Origin: VAZQ01 sp035263865
GTDB lineage: Bacteria > Pseudomonadota > Alphaproteobacteria > Rhizobiales > Xanthobacteraceae
NCBI GenBank assembly: GCA_035263865.1
Contig: DATFQX010000413.1
Location: 1 to 12,535, forward strand
DNA: 12,535 bases
Direction: 5' to 3'
Each line of letters starts with the position of its first letter. The first letter of the stretch is position 1. Under the pieces are notes generated by a model. That model was not told the origin of the DNA. It searched no databases and saw nothing but the letters and a program-made list of their open reading frames with translations. Shown here piece by piece: positions 6,719 to 12,535 of this stretch. The translations under genes were made by a program, and so were the position numbers.

Positions 6719-7594
6719 TCATGCTTCGAGGTGCCGGCCCGGGAAAGCCTGGCGCACCAAACCGCCGACGCGACCGAACAGCAGAGAGGTCAGATAGAGT
6801 ACGCCGGCGACCAAGATGATGGCGGGACCGGAGGCGACGCCGACATGGAACGAGATCAGCAAGCCGGCATAGCCGGAAACGGCGCCGCTCGTCGTTGCGA
6901 TGACGATAATGAGCGTGATGTCGCGTGCCCAGAAGCGGCCGATCGCCGCCGGCAGCATCATGATGCCGACGGCGAGCAGGGTGCCGAGCGCATAAAATCC
7001 GCTCACCAGATTGAGCACCACGAGCACCAGGAAAGCGAGGTGCGCAGGACCGCCGGCCCGGCTGACCGCGCGCATGAAGCCGGGATCGACGCATTCGATG
7101 ACCAGCGGCCGGTAGATCAAGGCAAGCACGATCAAGGTGACGGTGGCGTTGCCGGCGATCATCAAAAGGGTCTGATCGTCGAGCGCGAGCACGTTGCCGA
7201 ACAGCACGTGCAAGAGGTCGATGTTGGTCCCCTTCAGCGAGATGATGGTGACGCCGACGGCGAGCGACAGCAGATAGAAGGTCGCGAGAGCGGCGTCCTC
7301 CTTGAGTTCGGTGGTGCGCGCAACCAAGCCCGTCAACAAGGCGACCACGAAGCCGGCGATGAGACCGCCCGCAGTCATGGCGAAGAGGTTGAGGCCGGAA
7401 AGCAGAAAGCCGACCGCGGCGCCGGGCAGGATAGCGTGCGCCATCGCGTCGCCGACGAGGGACATGCGGCGCAGCATCAGGAAGACGCCGATCGGGCAGG
7501 CGCCGAGCGCCAGCGCCAGCGCGCCGGCCAACGCCCGGCGCATGAACTCGAATTCGGAGAAGGGCGCGATAAAGATTTGGTTGACCGTCGACAC
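6719..7594 (-). CDS. znuB: Zinc ABC transporter permease
   Basis: Inner-membrane permease of the ABC-3 family, 291 residues, with roughly eight hydrophobic segments from about residue 18 to 280. The family segment MRRMSLVGDAMAHAILPGAAVGF-like (about 42-63; here read as LRRMSLVGDAMAHAILPG) is the conserved N-terminal helix-loop, and LLAVGIMMLPAA (about 207-218) is the conserved late helix. The start is a GTG at 7594 with GAGAGG five bases upstream on the minus strand. It is 54 bases downstream of znuC, and its stop overlaps the ribosome site of znuA, so the three genes form one operon. It pairs with the ATPase and binding protein beside it; metal choice is inferred from them. Confidence 0.93.
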   Translation of the reverse strand: MSTVNQIFIAPFSEFEFMRRALAGALALALGACPIGVFLMLRRMSLVGDAMAHAILPGAAVGFLLSGLNLFAMTAGGLIAGFVVALLTGLVARTTELKEDAALATFYLLSLAVGVTIISLKGTNIDLLHVLFGNVLALDDQTLLMIAGNATVTLIVLALIYRPLVIECVDPGFMRAVSRAGGPAHLAFLVLVVLNLVSGFYALGTLLAVGIMMLPAAIGRFWARDITLIIVIATTSGAVSGYAGLLISFHVGVASGPAIILVAGVLYLTSLLFGRVGGLVRQAFPGRHLEA

Positions 7595-7648
7595 CTGCGC
7601 CTCTCTCCTTCCGAGTACTGCTTCGCTCGAGATCTATGTCGTGAGCGC

Positions 7649-8440
7649 TCACGGACGATTGCCGGCGCCTACGACGTCGCTGCTCGGGGGTAATGTCGGG
7701 ACTTGCTCGTCGGGGCAGAGCTCGGCTTGTTGATCGAAGGCCTCGCACATCCGGCGCGCGGCGAGCAGGTTTTCCGGCGTGAGCACGCTCGCGGTGCGGC
7801 CCCAAGCGACGGGCTCGCGCGCCAAGAGCAGCGTCTCCGGAAAGTTTGCCCGCACAAAATCAATATCGTGCATGGCGGTGAGCACGGTACGCCGTTCGCC
7901 ATGCCAGCGCCGCACGAGATCGAACAGGTCGGCCGAGGTCTTGGCATCGACTGCGTTGAACGGCTCGTCGAGCACGATGACGCGCGCGTCCTGCAGCAAC
8001 AGGCGCGCGAACAGCATCCGCTGCATCTGGCCGCCAGAGAGGGTGGCGATGGCGCGAGCCTCGAAACCGGAGAGCCCCACGGCGTCGATTGCCTGCTCGA
8101 TCGAGGCACGCGCCGCGCGATCGATGCCACCGAAGGATCCGGCGCGCCGCCAGAGCCCCATCGCCACCATGTCGTAGACGTTGATCGGGAAAGTGCGGTC
8201 GATCTCGGCCGCCTGCGGAAGGTAAGCGATGTTCTGCGGGTTGGGATCGCCGCGCTCGATGCGGCCCGCGAGCGGTTTGATGACGCCGACGATTCCCTTG
8301 AACAGCGTCGATTTGCCGGCTCCGTTGGGACCAACGACCGCGACCAGCGCGCCCGCCGCGATCGCCCCATCGAGGTGATGCACGGCCGGATGGCGGTCGT
8401 AGCCGAGCGTGAGATTGCGGAATCGCAGCGCGGCGGTCAT
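7649..8440 (-). CDS. znuC: Zinc ABC transporter ATP-binding protein
   Basis: ATPase of the metal ABC importer, 263 residues, on the cytosolic face of the membrane. All nucleotide-binding motifs are intact: Walker A GPNGAGKST (37-45), Q-loop glutamine Q76 (YLPQ), ABC signature LSGGQ (134-138), Walker B VIVLDEP (154-160) and the H-loop H191 (MHD). A roughly 30-residue C-terminal tail carries two cysteines (C232, C242) and a Pro/Ser-rich end. The ATG at 8440 lies only three bases after the stop of the small membrane protein gene upstream, implying translational coupling. Together with znuB and znuA it makes a complete importer; zinc is inferred from the Zur-like operator and the CobW GTPase. Confidence 0.94.
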   Translation of the reverse strand: MTAALRFRNLTLGYDRHPAVHHLDGAIAAGALVAVVGPNGAGKSTLFKGIVGVIKPLAGRIERGDPNPQNIAYLPQAAEIDRTFPINVYDMVAMGLWRRAGSFGGIDRAARASIEQAIDAVGLSGFEARAIATLSGGQMQRMLFARLLLQDARVIVLDEPFNAVDAKTSADLFDLVRRWHGERRTVLTAMHDIDFVRANFPETLLLAREPVAWGRTASVLTPENLLAARRMCEAFDQQAELCPDEQVPTLPPSSDVVGAGNRP

Positions 8441-8443
8441 CGC

Positions 8444-8614
8444 TCACACCTTCATGGCCCAGACGACCGCGCCCCATACGAGCGCAATCAGCGCGGCGGC
8501 AATCGCCAGCCGCTCGAGAACCGACATCCGCAGGATTGACGGCGAAATCGCGGCCGGCGGATGGCCCTCGCCGGGGCGGTGGTCGTGGTGCGGGTGTGGA
8601 ACGCGCGTTGGCAT
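8444..8614 (-). CDS. Small His-rich single-helix membrane protein, first gene of the zinc operon
   Basis: A 56-residue protein I cannot assign to a named family. Residues 1-20 are rich in His and Pro (VPHPHHDHRPGEGHPP, five His in 14 residues), residues about 33-53 form one strongly hydrophobic helix (LERLAIAAALIALVWGAVVWAM), and the chain ends in KV. It is the first gene after the Zur-like box and its stop is three bases before the znuC start, which supports a real, co-translated gene. The ATG at 8614 is chosen because an earlier in-frame ATG (8656) lies inside the operator; the ribosome site is weak. A metal-sensing or transporter-accessory role at the inner membrane is a guess from composition and position. 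Confidence 0.65.
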   Translation of the reverse strand: MPTRVPHPHHDHRPGEGHPPAAISPSILRMSVLERLAIAAALIALVWGAVVWAMKV

Positions 8615-8639
8615 CGTCGGGCAAGTCGATTTGACACAA

Positions 8640-8656
8640 ATGTTATAATGTAACAT
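8640..8656 (-). promoter_or_regulatory. Zur-like operator of the zinc operon
   Basis: ATGTTA (8640-8645) and TAACAT (8651-8656) are perfect inverted half-sites around a five-base AT-rich centre; only one inner pair breaks the symmetry. AT-rich GTTAT/ATAAC palindromes are typical of alphaproteobacterial Zur sites. It is 26 bases upstream of the first gene of the importer operon. A weak minus-strand promoter (TGGACG at 8664-8669, 16 bases, TATAAC at 8642-8647) overlaps it, which fits zinc-bound Zur blocking RNA polymerase. It also lies about 120 bases upstream of the divergent kinase gene. Confidence 0.75.
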
Positions 8657-8776
8657 CCGCGGCCGTCCAGTCCATGCTGGCTGGGCAGTGTCGCGCGGAG
8701 CGCGTGGCTACCGGGCGGAGCGCATTCCTTCCTGCGGATTTCGCTTGCACTCCGGGACAGCTATGCTGCGGCGGCC

Positions 8777-9703
8777 ATGAGCGAGCAGAGAGACCGCGTC
8801 GTCGCGGTCGGGGAGGCCATCGTCGAACTCGTGCGCGGCGGCGACGGCCGCTTCGGCATCGGCTGCGCGGGCGACACTTTCAACGTGGCGGTCTATCTCG
8901 CCCGCGCCGGCATCGATGCCGCCTTTGCGACGGCGCTCGGCGAGGATCCGTATTCTGAAGCGATCCTCGCGCTCGCGGCTGCCGAGGGCATCGCCTGCGA
9001 TCTCGTGCTGCGCGTGCGAGGCCGCCTGCCTGGCCTCGCGTTGGTGGACAGCGATGCCGCCGGTACGCGCCACCGCCACGATTGGCGGCTAGAAGCGCCT
9101 GTGCGGGAGTTGTTCGAGCTGCCGGACTGGGGCCGCGTTGCCGAAGGCGTGAGCAAAGCAAAGCTCGTCTATTTTTCCGGCATCACGCTCTCGCTCTACT
9201 CCAACATCGGGATCGGCCGCTTCCTCGCGCTGATCGAGATGGTGCGGCAGCAGGGCGTGAAGGTCGCCTTCGACGGAAACTTTCGCCCGCGCGGCTGGCG
9301 CGGAGACTTATCGCGCGCGCGCACGGTTTTCATGGAGGCGCTGAAGCGAATCGACATCGCGCTGCCCGCCTATGACGACGAAGCAGTGTTGTGGGGCGAC
9401 CCGAGCCCGGAGGCGACGGTCGCGCGGCTGCAAGCCTTCGGCGTCGGCGAGATCGTGGTCAAGAACGGGCCGAACAGCGCGCTTGTGGCGAGCGGCGGGA
9501 AGAGCGAATTCATCCCCGTCCCGGAGGTGGTGGTGCCGGTCGACGCCACCGCGGCGGGCGACAGCTTCAATGCGTCCTATATCGCCGCGCGCCTGTCCGG
9601 CAAGGCACCCGCGGACGCCGCCGCCGCTGCGCATCGCCTGGCAGCCCAGGTCATTCGTCATCGCGGCGCGCTGATGCCGCGCGCCGCGGCGGCACTGCAT
9701 TGA
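8777..9703 (+). CDS. kdgK: PfkB-family sugar kinase, probably 2-keto-3-deoxygluconate kinase
   Basis: A 308-residue cytosolic ribokinase-fold kinase. The substrate-side signature AGDTFNVAVYLARAG (31-45), RLPGLALVDSD (83-93), FSGITLSLYS (133-142), FDGNFRPRGW (165-174), DDEAVLWG (200-207) and the C-terminal DATAAGDSFNASYIAARLSG (256-275, catalytic base D262) follow the order in E. coli KdgK. Reaction: ATP-dependent phosphorylation of 2-keto-3-deoxygluconate to KDPG, feeding the Entner-Doudoroff aldolase. No KDPG aldolase or uronate gene is visible in the window, so the exact sugar rests on family resemblance. No strong ribosome site precedes the ATG. It is divergent from the zinc operon, and its stop codon overlaps the putative promoter of the fluoride-responsive transcript. 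Confidence 0.85.
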   Translation: MSEQRDRVVAVGEAIVELVRGGDGRFGIGCAGDTFNVAVYLARAGIDAAFATALGEDPYSEAILALAAAEGIACDLVLRVRGRLPGLALVDSDAAGTRHRHDWRLEAPVRELFELPDWGRVAEGVSKAKLVYFSGITLSLYSNIGIGRFLALIEMVRQQGVKVAFDGNFRPRGWRGDLSRARTVFMEALKRIDIALPAYDDEAVLWGDPSPEATVARLQAFGVGEIVVKNGPNSALVASGGKSEFIPVPEVVVPVDATAAGDSFNASYIAARLSGKAPADAAAAAHRLAAQVIRHRGALMPRAAAALH

Positions 9704-9728
9704 CGGCCGAGTGACCTCCCGTTAGCGT
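9700..9728 (+). promoter_or_regulatory. Putative promoter of the riboswitch transcript
   Basis: TTGACG (9700-9705, one mismatch to the -35 consensus) and a poor -10, TAGCGT (9723-9728), are separated by exactly 17 bases. The predicted start would be near 9735, a few bases before the aptamer. The -35 box overlaps the kdgK stop codon. The -10 matches only three of six bases, so this is tentative. Confidence 0.3.
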
Positions 9729-9730
9729 CG

Positions 9731-9807
9731 GCAGCGATGGGGGTGGAGTCCCCCGAAACCGCCTGCAATGGCCGATGACTCCTACCGCTGAAGAAGCGGT
9801 GGGAGTC
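9731..9807 (+). promoter_or_regulatory. Fluoride riboswitch (crcB motif)
   Basis: The layout matches the crcB/fluoride aptamer: a first stem, GGGGG (9739-9743) with CCCCC (9750-9754), enclosing GGAGT (9745-9749); then GAAACCGCC; a short second stem (GCC 9761-9763 region with GGC 9770-9772); and the 3' block CCGATGACTCCTAC. GGAGT can pair with ACTCC (9778-9782) to make the pseudoknot that closes the fluoride site. A competing 13-pair hairpin joins 9777-9789 to 9795-9807 and would hide ACTCC. The element is followed by an intrinsic terminator and then a cation:proton antiporter gene, one of the gene types known to be linked to this riboswitch. Fluoride should raise expression by favouring readthrough. 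Confidence 0.9.
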
Positions 9808-9810
9808 CGT

Positions 9811-9834
9811 AACCCGCCGCAGGCGGGTTTTTTT
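9811..9834 (+). terminator. Intrinsic terminator of the fluoride riboswitch
   Basis: AACCCGCC (9811-9818) pairs perfectly with GGCGGGTT (9822-9829) around the loop GCA, followed by a run of seven T ending at 9834. Its 5' arm and loop (CCCGCCGC, 9813-9820) can instead pair with GCGGTGGG (9796-9803) over eight pairs with one G-U, giving an antiterminator. It therefore serves both as the switch's expression platform and as a stop for readthrough from kdgK. Confidence 0.92.
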
Positions 9835-9837
9835 ATT

Positions 9838-9863
9838 GCCTCCTGGTTCACTGACCAGGAGGC
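9838..9863 (+). repeat. Perfect 10-bp hairpin in the antiporter leader, enclosing AGGAGG
   Basis: GCCTCCTGGT (9838-9847) and ACCAGGAGGC (9854-9863) are exact reverse complements with a six-base loop, directly after the terminator T tract. The 3' arm contains AGGAGG (9857-9862), but that is 19 bases before the ATG at 9882, too far for a normal ribosome site; AGGGA at 9872-9876 is the better one. Confidence 0.65.
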
Positions 9864-9881
9864 GAAAAGCAAGGGACGAGC

Positions 9882-11061
9882 ATGACTAGCGTGTGGGCAC
9901 TTGCGACGTTGTGGCTGAGTCTCGCCTTGATCGCGGGCCTGTTCTCGATCTGGCTGCGCGTATCAACGGCGCTGTGCGAGATCGTGGTCGGGATCGTCGC
10001 GCAATTGATCTTAAGCGCCTTCGTCGGGTCCGCAGTACTTGGGACTGATGAGGGCTGGGTCAAGTTCCTCGCCGGCATCGGCGCGATCGTGCTCACCTTC
10101 CTGGCCGGCGCTGAGCTCGATCCGGTCGTGTTCAGGCTCAAGTGGAAGGAAGCAGCCGCCGTCGGCCTCGCGAGCTTTCTGTTTCCGTTTCTCGGCTGCG
10201 CGGCGGGCGCGCACTACCTGCTCGGCTGGGAGGTGATGCCAAGCTGGCTTGCCGGTGTGGCGATGTCCACGACCTCGGTCGCGGTTGTCTATGCCGTTAT
10301 GCTCGAGTTCGGCTTCAACGTCACGGATTACGGCAAGACGGTGCTCGCCGCCTGCTTCGTCACCGACCTCGGCACCGTCGTTGCGCTCGGCCTCATCTTC
10401 GCGCCGTTTACGACGAAGACGGTGGTCTTCGTCGCGGCCGGGATTGTCGCTTTCGCGCTGCTGCCTTGGCTCACACCGCGCTTCTTCCGCCGCTACGGCA
10501 GCCGTCCCTCGGAGCTCGAGACGAAATACCTTCTAGGGTGCCTATTCGGGTTGGGGGCGCTCGCGACCTGGGCCGACAGCGAGCCGGTACTTCCGGCCTA
10601 CATCATCGGAATGGTACTGGCGGGGACATCACGCGCTGATCCGCCGCTTGCGGACGCTGACCTTCGGCCTCCTCACCCCGTTCTACTTCATCCGCGCCGG
10701 CTCTTTCGTCTCCGTGCCCGAGCTCGTGGCGGCTCCCGCCGCTTTCATTTTCATGCTCGTGCTGAAAGTGTTCAGCAAGATCGTCGGTGTCTATCCCGTC
10801 ACCAAGGTCTATAAGGCGCCCAACAAGGAGGCGATGTACACCACGCTGTTGATGTCGACGGGACTGACATTTGGTACGATCTCGGCCCTTTTCGGGTTGT
10901 CGCGCGGCATCATCGATCAGGGCCAATACTCGGCACTGGTTGCCGCCGTCATTGCGAGCGCGGTCATTCCGACGGTCATTGCGAACGCCTTCTATCTGCC
11001 GCGTCACTTGTTGCCCGCGCTGCGAGCGGAGGAGCCAAAGCCGGCACAGCTGCGCAACTAA
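9882..11061 (+). pseudogene. Cation:proton antiporter (CPA2/Kef type), frameshifted
   Basis: Membrane antiporter under the fluoride riboswitch, with about twelve hydrophobic segments expected over 392 residues. The first part (9882 to about 10625) reads in one frame to YIIGMVLAGT and carries conserved segments GAIVLTFLAGAELDP and GVAMSTTSVAVVYAV and a helix with FVTDLGTVVAL. The remainder (about 10627-11061) continues one frame over as HHALIRRLRTLTFGLLTPFYFIRAGSFVSVPEL, through to a normal C-terminus. Left unshifted, the first frame ends at 10814 in Arg-rich nonsense. From recalled relatives, a short T-V-G-K-D-like stretch is missing at the junction, consistent with an 11-base deletion. Both halves otherwise look well kept, so this is either a recent mutation or a sequencing/assembly error. 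Start: ATG 9882 with AGGGA five bases upstream. Confidence 0.85.
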
Positions 11062-11073
11062 CCGACGCCGCAA

Positions 11074-12096
11074 CTAGAGCGGTTTAGCGGTGCGCGCGGG
11101 CCCTCCCTGCCCCATCGGCACGAGACCGAGCTTGCCCAGCAGGTGCAAGTCTCGGTCACGTTCGGGATTGGGCGTGGTGAGAAGCTTCGGCCCATAAAAA
11201 ATCGAATTGGCGCCGGCGAGAAAGCACAGCGCCTGCGCCTCCACGCTCATGTCCTCGCGCCCGGCCGAGAGGCGCACCACGGATTTCGGCATGGTAATGC
11301 GGGCCGCCGCAATCGTGCGCACAAAATCGATGGAATCGATCACCTCGCCGTGCGCCAGCGGCGTTCCCTCGACCTTCACCAGCATGTTGATCGGTACGCT
11401 TTCGGGATGCGCGGGGAGGCTCGCGAGCGTCGCAATCATGCCGATACGATCCTCGGCGCTCTCGCCCATGCCGACGATGCCGCCGCAGCAGACGCGAATG
11501 CCGGCCTCGCGCACGCGAGCGAGCGTGTCGAGGCGCTCCTGGTAAGTGCGGGTGGTGATGATCGCGCCGTAATATTCCGGCGAGGTGTCGAGGTTGTGGT
11601 TGTAGTAGTCGAGGCCAGCCGCCTTGAGGCGTCGCGCCTGCTGCCGCGTGAGCATGCCCAGCGTGGCGCAAGTCTCAAGCCCAATCGCTTTGACGCCCCG
11701 CACCATTTCGCAGACCTGGTCGAGATCGCGGTCCTTGGGCTCGCGCCAGGCCGCGCCCATGCAGAAGCGGCTCGCTCCCGCAGTTTTGGCTGCGCGCGCC
11801 TCGCCGATGACGGCATCGACGCGCATCAGTTTCTCCGCCTTGACGCCAGTCTCGTAGTGGGCGCTCTGCGGACAATAGGCGCAGTCTTCCGGACAGCCGC
11901 CCGTCTTGATCGAGATGAGCGTCGACATCTGCACCTCGGTCGTGTCGAAGTGCAGCCGATGGATGCGCTGCGCGCGAAAAACCAATTCGGGAAACGGAAG
12001 CGCAAAGAGCGCGCGCACCTCTTCCCGCGTCCAGTCGTGGCGAACGACGCCCACCTCGTGCGGGTCGCCTTCGCCCGAAGCGATGCGATCATGCAT
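11074..12096 (-). CDS. bioB: Biotin synthase
   Basis: Radical SAM enzyme that inserts sulfur into dethiobiotin, the last step of biotin synthesis; cytosolic. In 340 residues it shows the CxxxCxxC [4Fe-4S] ligands C68, C72 and C75 (GGCPEDCAYC), and the [2Fe-2S] ligands C112 (FCMGAAWREP), C143 (ETCATLGM), C203 (RVCCGG) and R275 (VVRLSAGR), each offset by 15 from E. coli BioB. YYNHNLDTSPEYY and GIVGMGES are also present. I chose the ATG at 12096, because the in-frame extension to 12285 runs into the upstream HAD gene and is Arg/Ser-rich without BioB character. No other bio gene is visible. It follows the HAD gene by 56 bases and converges with the antiporter, 12 bases apart. Confidence 0.97.
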   Translation of the reverse strand: MHDRIASGEGDPHEVGVVRHDWTREEVRALFALPFPELVFRAQRIHRLHFDTTEVQMSTLISIKTGGCPEDCAYCPQSAHYETGVKAEKLMRVDAVIGEARAAKTAGASRFCMGAAWREPKDRDLDQVCEMVRGVKAIGLETCATLGMLTRQQARRLKAAGLDYYNHNLDTSPEYYGAIITTRTYQERLDTLARVREAGIRVCCGGIVGMGESAEDRIGMIATLASLPAHPESVPINMLVKVEGTPLAHGEVIDSIDFVRTIAAARITMPKSVVRLSAGREDMSVEAQALCFLAGANSIFYGPKLLTTPNPERDRDLHLLGKLGLVPMGQGGPARTAKPL

Positions 12097-12152
12097 GGGC
12101 GCACCATGACGAGGGCTGTTTGCAAAAGCAAGCGGGGGATCGCGCAGGCGAC

Positions 12153-12535
12153 TCAAGCCAGGAGAGCGGCGAGTTCGGCAAAATCGGCCACAACAAGATC
12201 GGGCTGATGCGGCGTATGGCCGAACGGCCGCTTGCGCCGATTCACGAAGGCCGTCCGCATGCCGTACGATTTGGCGCCAATGCAATCGAAGGCGTGATTG
12301 GCGACGAACAGGAACCTCGTTGGGTCTTCGCCGATAATTTCTGCCGCCGTCGCATAAGTCTTCCAGTGCGGCTTGAAGTAGCCAGCCCCCTCCACCGAGA
12401 TGACGTGATCGAAGCGAAAGCCGATGTGCGGTCCGGCCGCCTCGAGCATGTCGGGGTCGCCGTTCGAGAGAATCGCCAGCTTGTATCCCTTCGAGCGAAG
12501 CGCTTCGAGCGCCGCCACCACATCCGGGAAGGGCT
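12153..12535 (-). CDS. HAD-superfamily hydrolase, type II haloacid dehalogenase-like, C-terminal part
   Basis: The 5' end is beyond the window, so the nucleophile motif (DxD-like) cannot be seen; the frame is open to the edge, reading PFPDVVAALEAL. Visible marks are motif II LAILSNG, the FDHVISVEGAGYFKPHWKTY block with the conserved lysine (motif III), and FLFVANHAFDCIGAKSYGMRTAFVNRRKRPFG with motif IV aspartate, an arrangement typical of type II (S)-2-haloacid dehalogenases. Usual members have SSNAWD-like residues at motif IV; here it is VANHAFD, seen in many uncharacterised relatives, so the substrate is open. It may be co-transcribed with bioB downstream, with no obvious functional link. 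Confidence 0.88.
   Translation of the reverse strand, partial: PFPDVVAALEALRSKGYKLAILSNGDPDMLEAAGPHIGFRFDHVISVEGAGYFKPHWKTYATAAEIIGEDPTRFLFVANHAFDCIGAKSYGMRTAFVNRRKRPFGHTPHQPDLVVADFAELAALLA

Noticed and set aside
5602..7693. Two long overlapping + strand open frames (405 and 386 residues) opposite znuA and znuB
   Set aside because: They are antisense to clear importer genes, are rich in His/Asp/Gly/Arg as expected from reverse-strand GC-rich codons, and show no domain.
8631..8649. TTGACA followed by TATAAT on the + strand as a promoter for the kinase
   Set aside because: The two hexamers match well but are only seven bases apart, too close for sigma-70; the TATAAT is part of the Zur-like dyad.
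8615..8656. Earlier ATG (8656) for the small His-rich protein
   Set aside because: That start codon is inside the operator and probable -10 region, so it would lie at or before the transcript start.
11143..12207. 354-residue + strand open frame opposite bioB
   Set aside because: Antisense shadow of an unmistakable biotin synthase with all cluster ligands; no family resemblance of its own.
12097..12285. 63-residue N-terminal extension of BioB
   Set aside because: It overlaps the HAD gene, is Arg/Ser-rich, and the E. coli BioB ligand spacing is met from the ATG at 12096.
1..12535. Defence island, CRISPR, prophage or transposon
   Set aside because: No repeat array, integrase, transposase, or restriction-type gene is visible; the block is metabolic and transport genes with ordinary spacing.

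Overview
The window comes from a GC-rich genome. Gene content and order (homospermidine synthase with a type III ornithine decarboxylase, a CobW/WD40 pair beside a znuCBA-type zinc importer, and palindromic intergenic elements) suggest an alphaproteobacterium of the Hyphomicrobiales, perhaps near Bradyrhizobiaceae/Xanthobacteraceae. This placement is inferred from gene content, not from a phylogenetic marker. No mobile element, CRISPR array, tRNA or rRNA was seen.

Layout. (1) Positions 1-2591, + strand: a polyamine operon with the 3' part of an ornithine/lysine decarboxylase, a GNAT acetyltransferase and homospermidine synthase. Decarboxylation yields putrescine, which the synthase joins into sym-homospermidine; the acetyltransferase between them has no known substrate. 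(2) 2731-3249, + strand: a secreted DUF2147 protein, then a degenerate palindrome separating it from the convergent zinc block. (3) 8656 down to 3399, - strand: a zinc island. It opens with a Zur-like operator, followed by a small His-rich one-helix membrane protein, znuC (ATPase), znuB (permease) and znuA (binding protein). After a 314-base gap filled by an inverted-repeat mosaic come a CobW-family GTPase with a 15-histidine loop and a WD40-repeat protein. Together this reads as import of zinc and its delivery to client proteins under zinc starvation. (4) 8777-9703, + strand: a PfkB kinase, probably 2-keto-3-deoxygluconate kinase. (5) 9731-11061, + strand: a fluoride (crcB) riboswitch with an intrinsic terminator, controlling a CPA2-type cation:proton antiporter that is broken by a frameshift near 10620. 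(6) 12535 down to 11074, - strand: a HAD-family (type II haloacid dehalogenase-like) gene cut by the window edge, then biotin synthase bioB, which is convergent with the antiporter.

The most notable items are: the fluoride riboswitch, whose pseudoknot, competing hairpin, antiterminator and terminator can all be read from the bases; the disrupted antiporter it controls; and the unnamed 56-residue His-rich membrane protein coupled to znuC directly downstream of the Zur-like box. I found no sign of a wholly new multi-gene system.
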